A stretch of 60,373 nt of DNA from Haloarcula rubripromontorii (GTDB lineage Archaea; Halobacteriota; Halobacteria; Halobacteriales; Haloarculaceae), in the NCBI RefSeq assembly GCF_001280425.1, contig NZ_LIUF01000008.1, forward strand, positions 1 through 60,373, read 5' to 3'. A program made the position numbers and the translations under genes. Numbering within the stretch: position 1 is the stretch's first letter; each line of letters starts with the position of its first letter. The notes under the pieces were generated by a model. The model was not told the origin of the DNA. It worked only from the letters and a program-made list of their open reading frames with translations, and searched no databases. Positions 8,025 through 16,031 of the stretch are shown piece after piece.

Positions 8025-8611
8025 GCGTCATCACTACCCTTCATACTGCCATTAGGCGTATCTTCAGTGCTCACCCTCCTGATAGGCCAGAGGAGGAGTG
8101 GATGACGCCGCGTCTCCTCGTCACCGCGGACGTCTGTAGCAAGACGCGTCGGGGCCTTCGCAGCCACTCGCCTCCACACGAAGACCACGAGGGTGTTGTC
8201 TACTGGGCGGGCCGGTCTATCCCGGACGAATCCACGAAGGTCGCCCTCTCGGTCGTCGTTCCAGAGGCCACCACAACCCCCGGATCGTACGACGTCTCTT
8301 CGGTGGCGAACGCGGCGGTGATTAACGCCATCCACGAACACGATCTCGAGCTGATAGCCACCGTTCACAGCCATCCCGGTGAGAGGACGAGCCACTCTGA
8401 TCTGGACAGCGAGGCAGCTCAACTGCCACACGACGGGTACTTCTCGATCGTCGTTCCGAACTATGCGGAGGACGGAGTCCGCCCCTACACCGAATGTGGC
8501 GTCCACGTCTACCGCGATGGTACGTTCGTCGAGTTGGACGCGTCGGCGATCGAAGACCGGGTCGAGACGCTCCCTTCCGCCCCCTCCTACGTCGACACCA
8601 GAGAACAATGA
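8021..8611 (+). CDS. JAMM/MPN-domain isopeptidase (BilC-like)
   Basis: A 196-aa Zn metalloprotease of the JAB/MPN fold. Glu57 lies in HEGVVYWAG, and the core motif HSHPGERTSHSDLD gives His116, His118, Ser126 and Asp129, the complete JAMM signature E…HxHx7Sx2D. It should remove or mature the ubiquitin-like protein, as BilC does in bacterial systems. GGAGGT lies 14 nt upstream of the ATG. The start overlaps the E2 stop (ATGA) and the stop overlaps the E1 start (ATGA), so the genes are translationally coupled. Confidence 0.88.
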   Translation: MSVITTLHTAIRRIFSAHPPDRPEEEWMTPRLLVTADVCSKTRRGLRSHSPPHEDHEGVVYWAGRSIPDESTKVALSVVVPEATTTPGSYDVSSVANAAVINAIHEHDLELIATVHSHPGERTSHSDLDSEAAQLPHDGYFSIVVPNYAEDGVRPYTECGVHVYRDGTFVELDASAIEDRVETLPSAPSYVDTREQ

Positions 8612-10020
8612 CGAAACTACCACCTCCGGGCGAGTTCTACGCCGCTCGTGACGATCGAACGAACAGGCTCAGCGATGGGACGGACTATCGCGACGCGGCG
8701 ATCCTCGTTGCGGGCGAGCGAGAGGTGCTCTCAACGTACGCCGGCCGGGTCGCCGCGCGAACGACCCTGAATCTCCTCAGTCGGTTCGCCCGCAACGTTG
8801 ACGTTGCGTTTCCCTCCGTCGCGGCTGACGACGAATTGGGGCCGGCAGCACCGACGCTCGCAGAACAGTCGCTCCGTGAAATGTGGGCCGCTGATCCACA
8901 CGGCCGCTTCGGCTGGACGCGCTCCCCAGATCCCGTGTCGTACGACTGTATAGTCGCCGTCGGGAATCCCGACCTTGAAACGCGAGCCACTCCAACAATC
9001 CGGCTTGATGGTGGAGGGTGGCTCGCCCGTGTCGTTCGGGACGAGTCCGTGGAGATCGTCTCGGCCAGTACCGAGAACCCAATCGGGCCTGTAGTAGCTG
9101 GGTGTCTTGGAAGTGCCGAGGTCTTCAAGACCGTTGTCGGGGCACCCGAGACAGCCCTCACGGATGCGATCACCTACGACGCGTTCAACCACAAGGCGCA
9201 TGAGGATGTCATCTCGCCAGCCCATCCCGAACTCCCCACATCGATCAATTTAGGGACGGTACGAATGGTTGGCGTCGGCTCCGTTGGCTCCGCAGCTGCG
9301 TACTTCCTCCGACGACTCCCAATAGAAGGAACTCTCCAGCTAATCGACTACGACCCGGTGGAACTGGTAAATCTCAACCGGTCGCCACTGTTCACCGCCA
9401 GCCATGCGCTCGAGGGAACCGCCAAGGTCGAGGCTGCCCGTGAGTTTCTGACCGGTCACATGGACGTCCAGACCTTCGAGGACGGCTACGACGCGTTTAC
9501 TGCCACTGATCCAGAGCAGGCGGATGTCGTCCTCCCACTCGCGAACGAGCGGAACGTCCGCCGCAGCATCCAATACGACCGCCCGCCGCTGATGATACAT
9601 GCCTCGACTGGGCAGTCAGACGTATTCGTCCGACGGAATATCCCGCTCGAGGAACCTTGCCTCCTGTGTCACTTCCCTCCCGACACCGCTGAAACAGACG
9701 CGGCCTGTGCCGCGGGGGGAGCACCAGCCGGTGACGAGTCAGAGGACGAAGGGCCGGACGCTGCTTTTCCCTTCGCGTCGTTTCTGGCAGGGTGTTTCAT
9801 CGCCGCCGAACTTGCAAAACTCCCGTTCGACGAGCACCCGTTTGTCGAGCCCATTGCGCTCGTCCGAACGTTGACCGATCTAAGCGGCGTCGGTGCAGTA
9901 ATGCAGTACGCCTCCAGCGGGAGCGATGACTGCTCCTTCTGTCCAGAGGAGTACCCAGAAGCGCATCGGGCTACCATTGAAGGAACTCGGTTCGCACATC
10001 TTACTGGAGTCGACCTATAA
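8608..10020 (+). CDS. E1-like ThiF-family adenylyltransferase (BilD-like)
   Basis: A 470-aa protein whose C-terminal half is a ThiF/E1 Rossmann domain: the ATP-binding GVGSVG loop at about 222-227 is followed by LQLIDYDPVELVNLNRS, the adenylation signature with acidic residue and Asn-Arg. Two CxxC pairs (PCLLC about 351-354, DCSFC about 442-445) probably bind structural zinc, and a Cys about 371 (DAACAAGG) could be the thioester residue. The N-terminal 210 residues are a separate, unrecognised domain. It would activate the Ubl and pass it to the E2. ATG 8608 overlaps the JAMM stop; upstream extensions lie inside that gene. Confidence 0.87.
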   Translation: MTKLPPPGEFYAARDDRTNRLSDGTDYRDAAILVAGEREVLSTYAGRVAARTTLNLLSRFARNVDVAFPSVAADDELGPAAPTLAEQSLREMWAADPHGRFGWTRSPDPVSYDCIVAVGNPDLETRATPTIRLDGGGWLARVVRDESVEIVSASTENPIGPVVAGCLGSAEVFKTVVGAPETALTDAITYDAFNHKAHEDVISPAHPELPTSINLGTVRMVGVGSVGSAAAYFLRRLPIEGTLQLIDYDPVELVNLNRSPLFTASHALEGTAKVEAAREFLTGHMDVQTFEDGYDAFTATDPEQADVVLPLANERNVRRSIQYDRPPLMIHASTGQSDVFVRRNIPLEEPCLLCHFPPDTAETDAACAAGGAPAGDESEDEGPDAAFPFASFLAGCFIAAELAKLPFDEHPFVEPIALVRTLTDLSGVGAVMQYASSGSDDCSFCPEEYPEAHRATIEGTRFAHLTGVDL

Positions 10021-10056
10021 CCAGCTGACCACTCGAATCCGGCTGCGTGGAGCTAG

Positions 10057-10077
10057 GACAGGTAGCGATGACCTGTC
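10057..10077. terminator. Hairpin between convergent E1-like and Argonaute genes
   Basis: GACAGGT (10057-10063) pairs with ACCTGTC (10071-10077) around a 7-nt loop in the 145-bp gap between two converging stops. It is symmetric, so it may serve both transcripts. Confidence 0.45.
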
Positions 10078-10165
10078 TTCAGTCGTCAACTTCCGTTACG
10101 GTCACCGGGTGTAGCATCTCGGCACCTCTGCCGGTCTCTACGATAGCGTCGTAGATCTCCCTCAA

Positions 10166-12916
10166 CTACAGGAAACCAATGTTCTTCCGGAGTCGTGACG
10201 TCGATGGTAGGTATCCCTCTGCAGCAGCTTCACTCGCCCTGTCCGCATAATAGGTCGTTATCGGAAGTCGGGCAGTCGCGCTGATTGCACCGATATGAGA
10301 TTGAGAGAGGAGATACACCTGTGATGTGAGGGTTTCGATGTCTGTAGTTCCCTCCTTTCGCTCCACCTGAATTGGCTGGGGAAGACCGGTGTACTGGCTG
10401 GTTGCTTGCGACTCCGGTTTTCCGAATGAAGCTAAGATGGCGTGTGCTTCCTTCTCGTTCAGGGCCGCGATTCCTTTGTCCGGAACGTTTGCCTGACCAC
10501 CCTGTAGGTTGAGGACGCGTGCAGGTGACTGCTTCCGGATCTCAACGATGTCGTAGGTGATCGAAAATTCCTCGAGAAGTTCCTTGACAGGCCCCAGATT
10601 CTCGTTCATGAAGCCGTCACGGTGGATGACGATGTGCCCGGGATACGACTCCCGTTCCTGTTTGTACCCCACGATAGCCTGTCGGACGATGTCCTTGAGC
10701 TTGCCGGGTGGAATCTTCTCCCCGGCCTGAGGATTCGCGGATGTGTAGCCGAGAATCGTGCCATCGTCGTAGATGCTCGTCGTGGAGGCAGCAACGTGAA
10801 CGCGATCGTCACTATCCTTCGGGTACCGATGGGAAACGTCAATCCCGATGAAGAGGTCTGCCTCCCCGGGCATAGAGTCCTCCGCGGTAAACGGAACGCC
10901 ACCGGCGGCTGCAACGAGTCCAAGAGCGATGTTCGGGAGAGCGTTGTCGTCGCCAAGCGTGTCGATGTGCGCCATCTGACTGTCGACACGTTTCTGTCGG
11001 AGTGCTTTCTTCACCTCGTGGTAGATGTCGCTCGGATCGCTCGCGCCGAGATTGAATCCGTCTGGTGGAAGAATCACGCACGCGGCTGTGTACTTGTTGT
11101 CATCCGGGATGTCGTAAATCAGATCGCCGTAGATTGCATCGGCGCTGTCATCGATGTTGTACTCGTAACGGTCGACACTGTCGGCTTCAGAACCGATTCG
11201 GGAGAGAATCCTCTCGAGATTTTCCCATCGATCTTCGTGTGGGCCCTTGTTTGGATGGATGATACAGACGTTGAACTCGTCTGGAGGCTGGTAGACCGAA
11301 TTCGAAGTAATTCGTTTCGGGTGGTCACCCGACTGTCCTTCACCGAACTGGAGGATGTCAGCGTCCTTCTCAAAGAGTCGTTCGATGGAGTATGTCTCGC
11401 TCTCGGACAATGGGGTTGGATCAAACACCACATTCAAGTCCTGCAGCGGAACCGCGTCAAGGTCTTCCACGAACGTGGTGCTTCGCTCAAGACATCGCTG
11501 TGCGGACAGCCGAGTCTTCCCTTGTATGTCGCTATTGAACTCTGAAGCAAATGATTTGAGATTCTCGAAATGCGGCTGGAGAACGAGCAACTCTTGGGGA
11601 TATGCTTCCGTGTTGAGACTCCCCTGTTTCGTGACCTGCACGACACGATTGTTGGCCTGCTCGAATTCATCGATCGTTGTCGGAGCGACCTTTTTCGCCC
11701 CTCTATGATATTCGACGACACTCTGATTGCCCAACTGCCGAAGTTTGTCTTGGGCCTTTGCCTGCAGGAGTTCGTCGAAATATGCTCCCTTCCCGGATTC
11801 TCGATAGCTAACGTTCAAACGGAGCCCTCGATACAGCCGCGACTGATCCACGTCATCGAGCCGGTAATCCGAGATAATCTTGTGACGGAAGTCGATGAAG
11901 AGGTAGACGCGTCCCTTAGTGGTCACAGAAAAGGCGAGGTTATACCTCTCGTGTAACCGGAAACCTTCCTTCTCTACGATCGGCTCTTGTGACAGTATCT
12001 TGTGAATACCGTGATCCGTGCGGTAGTCGTCGGACAGTTGGCGCTTGGCGACTGTCTCGAGAAAGTCCTTGAGGATCCTCCGATCCTCGTAGCGTTCGTA
12101 ATCGAGTTGGCGGGAATCTTCTACGTGGTTGATCCGGAAGTCGTCGAGACTGACCGATGTAGGGTCGATTCGGTCGAGACTGACAAGCCGGAGCGGTTCG
12201 ACTACCGCGACGACCGGTGGCTGGTCGTGTTGACGGATAATCTCTCGACGGGCCTTGTACGTGTCTCGGAGAGCCTCCTCCTCATCATCCGGAAGATAGC
12301 CGTCGATCGTGACTAGTTCGTACTCATAGATTTGTAGTGGTGGGACGCGTCCCTTACTCGCAAAGCCGGTCAGGGCGTGTCCGGTCGTGGTCATCGCCGG
12401 ATCAGGGACGTCTGCGAGAGCGTCGTCGATTTCATCGTCAAGCGAGGAGGTATCTTCCTCCTGCCCACCGTCATTTGACTGTGTCTTCGTCTCGAGTGGC
12501 GCACCGTCTAGCGAAGTATCCTGCGAGGAGGGATTCGGAGTGTCTGATTCTGACGTACCATCTCCAATACCACTATCTTCGGGCGTTCCCCGGCTGATTT
12601 GGGTATCCTCGGTCGCATTCAGGTTGTAAAACACTCGGCCACTCGATTCATTCGTGGTGAATCGAATATCCGAGAGCGTGTATGTCGCGTCCCGGTCGAA
12701 GTCGTGTTCATAGACTTCCTCGGGAGTACTATTCGACCAGAGGGTGATATACCGGCTTGTCCCTGTTCCGTCCGTGTACTGTAGCTTCTTGTTGCCCGGG
12801 CCTTGGCTCGGATTGCTGTACGCGCCCTCGACCTGAATGACGACGGTGTACGTCTGATACTCCTCGAGGTCTTGCGATACGTCAGTCTCGTCCAATCGGA
12901 TTTCTTCGTCAGTCAT
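10166..12916 (-). CDS. ago: Long prokaryotic Argonaute with N-terminal OB-like domain
   Basis: A 916-aa long Argonaute, a nucleic-acid-guided nuclease. The first 100 residues (YTVVIQVEGAYSNP … YITLWSN … YTLSDIRFTTN) look like an OB-fold ssDNA-binding domain, as reported for halophilic Agos of the NgAgo type. An acidic linker follows. PIWI is C-terminal: GIDVSHRYP (Asp about 693), AGEKIPPG (Glu about 733), HRDGF (Asp about 767) and ITTYYADRAS (Asp about 892) give an apparently complete DEDD tetrad, so slicing should be possible. ATG 12916 is chosen; it overlaps the DUF2797 stop by 8 nt, and the longer frame extends into that gene. Last gene of the seven-gene cluster. Confidence 0.93.
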   Translation of the reverse strand: MTDEEIRLDETDVSQDLEEYQTYTVVIQVEGAYSNPSQGPGNKKLQYTDGTGTSRYITLWSNSTPEEVYEHDFDRDATYTLSDIRFTTNESSGRVFYNLNATEDTQISRGTPEDSGIGDGTSESDTPNPSSQDTSLDGAPLETKTQSNDGGQEEDTSSLDDEIDDALADVPDPAMTTTGHALTGFASKGRVPPLQIYEYELVTIDGYLPDDEEEALRDTYKARREIIRQHDQPPVVAVVEPLRLVSLDRIDPTSVSLDDFRINHVEDSRQLDYERYEDRRILKDFLETVAKRQLSDDYRTDHGIHKILSQEPIVEKEGFRLHERYNLAFSVTTKGRVYLFIDFRHKIISDYRLDDVDQSRLYRGLRLNVSYRESGKGAYFDELLQAKAQDKLRQLGNQSVVEYHRGAKKVAPTTIDEFEQANNRVVQVTKQGSLNTEAYPQELLVLQPHFENLKSFASEFNSDIQGKTRLSAQRCLERSTTFVEDLDAVPLQDLNVVFDPTPLSESETYSIERLFEKDADILQFGEGQSGDHPKRITSNSVYQPPDEFNVCIIHPNKGPHEDRWENLERILSRIGSEADSVDRYEYNIDDSADAIYGDLIYDIPDDNKYTAACVILPPDGFNLGASDPSDIYHEVKKALRQKRVDSQMAHIDTLGDDNALPNIALGLVAAAGGVPFTAEDSMPGEADLFIGIDVSHRYPKDSDDRVHVAASTTSIYDDGTILGYTSANPQAGEKIPPGKLKDIVRQAIVGYKQERESYPGHIVIHRDGFMNENLGPVKELLEEFSITYDIVEIRKQSPARVLNLQGGQANVPDKGIAALNEKEAHAILASFGKPESQATSQYTGLPQPIQVERKEGTTDIETLTSQVYLLSQSHIGAISATARLPITTYYADRASEAAAEGYLPSTSRLRKNIGFL

Positions 12917-13814
12917 GAGTAGAGTCTGTGTCGGGGATTGAGAGACCGCTCGTCGTCTCGAACGTAATTTTCGCTCCAGCGTGCCGTTTGACGTTGAATG
13001 TGAACGATTCGGTCGCAATGACGCTCCCCCGAATGCCGACTACACGTCCCTCCTGACGATCCCCGGTAGCCAGCTCCGAGTGCGTCGACACTACTTCATT
13101 ATTCACATCACTTGCTCGGTGAGAAACCGATACAATCCGTTCCCGGACTTTGTCGGTAGAGAGTCCCTCTAACGCGTAGCAATCCTTGAGCCGTTCAGGG
13201 AAGTATGTAGCTGCTTCACGGGCGGTCTGTACGAGTTGCTCGACCGGCTGTTCGGTCGGGACATACCACGAGTTGTCCGCCTTGCTCGGATACTCCTCGG
13301 CGAGTTGGGTCTCGATGAGCCCGGCGACCTTCCGATTGTGGCACTCGCCGATGATGATCGCGTGGGTTGCCCCCTGCTCAGCCCATCGTGTGTGCCGGCG
13401 GTCAGCGCGAGTAATCCCAACCTTGACCTTGTCCTTGGCGACGAGATAAACAACGAAGTTGTGGGCACACGCGTCTCGTTTGTACTCGGGGTAAGGGCAG
13501 TTACGCCACGAACACTCGGTGCCCGGATTCCAGATGCAGGGAGTCATCGGAGGTGTCCCTGCGCAGTTACTGCACAGACCCCGATCTAGGTCGACGTCCG
13601 CCCCACAAGAGGGACACACTTCATCCTCGTGAATTGTGATGCGAACGTCTTCACCGATCAGCGCGTCGCAGTTTATGGGGTGTTCAAACCCGAAGAATTG
13701 CAACGCGGGTCGCCCTTTGTACCACGTGATGTGGTCAAGATACCCCTCGCGCTGGTGCGTGTAACTAGCATCTTTCTCTCCGAACGAGTTCAGGCCAACT
13801 TGATAACCGCTCAT
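12909..13814 (-). CDS. DUF2797-family protein with zinc motifs
   Basis: A 301-aa protein. The middle contains several Cys pairs (CPSC 67-70, CSNC 81-84, further Cys at about 93, 101, 106 and 116) suggesting zinc ribbons. It is followed by VVYLVAKDKVKVGITRADRRHTRW (about 121-144) and EQGATHAIII, the DUF2797 hallmark. The YL…KVGIT…R arrangement resembles the GIY-YIG nuclease fold, which is an inference. DUF2797 genes are usually lone chromosomal genes; here one is translationally coupled to Argonaute. GAGGT lies just before ATG 13814. The 150-bp gap upstream separates it from the PLD gene. Confidence 0.82.
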   Translation of the reverse strand: MSGYQVGLNSFGEKDASYTHQREGYLDHITWYKGRPALQFFGFEHPINCDALIGEDVRITIHEDEVCPSCGADVDLDRGLCSNCAGTPPMTPCIWNPGTECSWRNCPYPEYKRDACAHNFVVYLVAKDKVKVGITRADRRHTRWAEQGATHAIIIGECHNRKVAGLIETQLAEEYPSKADNSWYVPTEQPVEQLVQTAREAATYFPERLKDCYALEGLSTDKVRERIVSVSHRASDVNNEVVSTHSELATGDRQEGRVVGIRGSVIATESFTFNVKRHAGAKITFETTSGLSIPDTDSTHD

Positions 13815-13964
13815 GTTACCTCAGGGAGAGATGCGCATGTTCGTGAGATTGGGAAGACAGACGGATGACTGCTGTACCGGTCGTTTCTCGGCACAGATGT
13901 TCGTCGAGCTCGGGGTTGTTACCATCACTTCTGCCATACCGTCTCGTCCGGGAGGTAATGAATA

Positions 13965-16007
13965 TCATGACAGGATTCGAGAGAGGAATCCGCGGCCACC
14001 TTCGTTGATGTCGAAGGGGAACCAATCTTCGACCGCATCTTCCTCCTTGATGATGACTTGGTGTCCGTCGTTGCTCGCTCGCGCTTCGTTCGGGAGGCTT
14101 CGAGCGTACTCACGGACGGAGCTGTAGACGCTAAGGGACTCGTCAAACTTGGCGACTAGCTTACCGTTTCGGCGCTGGAACTCAACGAGATTGCCGTCGA
14201 CGGCGTCTTGCCAGAGGTACTTCCCGAGGTCATACTTCTCCTCAGCGGGGCGTTCGGGGAAGTATTCCGGCAGTTCACGACCGGCACGCTCGTACAGATC
14301 TGCGAAGACGTTCCGTGCCTCCGCGAGCGTGTCGTCGTCTTCCTCTCGGATCACGATGTCACGGTCACGGAACTCCTGAGCGAACCACGTGAACAGCGGG
14401 TTTGAGCGTTCGGTCAGCTTGCTCGCGTACTCTGCTGTCTTGTGTGTCTGCTCGAACTGGACATCCAGATACAGCGTCTTTGCCCGGTGCTGAATGCGAG
14501 ACCGCGGCAAGTTGTCGTTGCTGATAAACGCGAGTGCGGGGAAGTCGGCATCGCCCGTCCAGTGTTTCTGGCGGAAGTTGAGGTAAGCTTCGGTGTCGAT
14601 GTCACTCGGGTTCATGTCGTCGAAGACGACCGGGAACACCGAGTCCACCCGTCGTACGGAACGAAGCGTCGTCGTGTTGAGTTTGTCTCCGTCCTCCGGT
14701 TCGGACACGTGACCGTCGGAGAGCATGTGGAATGCATACCGTGCGAGTGTTCCCTTTCCGCTCCCCGGCTCACCGTAGATGTAGAGGCTCGGCAGGAATT
14801 TGTCGAGGTCGATACCGCGGTTTTTGTAGACGCTAGCATAACGATTAGCGAACGGTGCCCAGAAGAACCAGATGATCGCCTCAAACATCTGTGCCTTTAC
14901 GGCCACCGGATGCGCTGTCTTGCCGAACTTATCCACGGCCTCAAAGTACTCCTCGAGCTGTTCGAGTGCCGCGTCGACGCGTTCGGGGTCGTCCGGTACC
15001 TCGCGCATCAACTCAAGCTGAAGGTCGTCAGGCGTCTGCAACACCAGCTGATCGTCATCGGTGAACCACATCTTCGGAGCGCCGAACTTCTCCTTCGCGT
15101 GCTGACTGACCGCACCGGGGGACGCTCGAAGTTCGCTTCCTTCGATAGAACCGTCGAGCGATCGAAACTCGTCCTTCCAATCGTTGGGCACGTTCTCGTA
15201 CCCCTGTAGCGTTTGGGAGATCTGGACGTCGCTCTCCTCCTCATCGTCTGTGATCGAGACTGTGAGGTCTGCCTCCTCCTCCTCGAAGTCTCCAATGATG
15301 GTCGCTTTCCGGACGTTCGCCTCATCGAGTCGCTCCGTGAGTGCCTGCTCGACTTCGGCTTCCTCCGACTCCGAAGTTGTCCGTCCCGCGATCCACGCGT
15401 GAACTTCTTCTTCCTGTTTCTCTTCGGGGAGCTCTTCGACGCGTTCAGTGAGATCCTCCATGAACACCTCACCGTAATCGCGCATCTCCTCGTACCATTC
15501 CTCGAAGACGGCGTCAAGGCGTTGGCCGCCATCAGTGTAGAAGACAACGATGACGTTCTTCTGGTAAGTCGATTTCCACGCCTTCTTGCTGAGATTCGGT
15601 GATCCCACGATGTTCGTCCGTGTACCGTCCTCGTGTTCGAGGATGTAGAGTTTGGAGTGTACCTCGTTGTTGTTGATTGCGGGGAGAACGATCTGGAGGC
15701 GTTCCTCGCGCTGGAGTCGTTCGAGGCGGGCGGCGAGCTGCTCCTTGCCCCGGAGCGACTCTCGATAGTCCTTCGTGCTGTCGCCGACCACGACTTCCAT
15801 CTCGTCAACATCAATGTCGGCGAAAACGCTGTCGAGCATTTCCGGTGACTCGGAATAGGTGACGGCGCGAATTTTGCGCACATCTTCCGTAAAGTACGTC
15901 TCGAAGTTCTGCCACCGTTTCAGCGTCGCCAGCTCGAGCGTGGCTTTTTCGCCAGTGTCGGCGAACTCCACCTCCGCTTCCAGCATCGTGTTGGGATTGT
16001 CGCTCAT
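13965..16007 (-). CDS. PLD-type nuclease fused to a P-loop ATPase
   Basis: A 680-aa two-part protein. Residues about 25-170 form a phospholipase-D-like domain with a single HKD half-motif (VHSKLYILE, His117/Lys119, then GSPNLS 135-140), so an active site would need a dimer. An acidic linker follows. Around residue 410, YIYGEPGSGKGTLARYA is a Walker A, FPVVFDDMNPS is a Walker B, and ALAFISNDNLPRSR is sensor-1-like with arginines. This resembles AAA+/SF3-like motors that act on DNA. It follows herA by 24 bp on the same strand. Most likely an ATP-driven nuclease of the Argonaute cluster. Confidence 0.8.
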   Translation of the reverse strand: MSDNPNTMLEAEVEFADTGEKATLELATLKRWQNFETYFTEDVRKIRAVTYSESPEMLDSVFADIDVDEMEVVVGDSTKDYRESLRGKEQLAARLERLQREERLQIVLPAINNNEVHSKLYILEHEDGTRTNIVGSPNLSKKAWKSTYQKNVIVVFYTDGGQRLDAVFEEWYEEMRDYGEVFMEDLTERVEELPEEKQEEEVHAWIAGRTTSESEEAEVEQALTERLDEANVRKATIIGDFEEEEADLTVSITDDEEESDVQISQTLQGYENVPNDWKDEFRSLDGSIEGSELRASPGAVSQHAKEKFGAPKMWFTDDDQLVLQTPDDLQLELMREVPDDPERVDAALEQLEEYFEAVDKFGKTAHPVAVKAQMFEAIIWFFWAPFANRYASVYKNRGIDLDKFLPSLYIYGEPGSGKGTLARYAFHMLSDGHVSEPEDGDKLNTTTLRSVRRVDSVFPVVFDDMNPSDIDTEAYLNFRQKHWTGDADFPALAFISNDNLPRSRIQHRAKTLYLDVQFEQTHKTAEYASKLTERSNPLFTWFAQEFRDRDIVIREEDDDTLAEARNVFADLYERAGRELPEYFPERPAEEKYDLGKYLWQDAVDGNLVEFQRRNGKLVAKFDESLSVYSSVREYARSLPNEARASNDGHQVIIKEEDAVEDWFPFDINEGGRGFLSRILS

Positions 16008-16031
16008 GGGTTGACCACCTGTTTAGGATCG

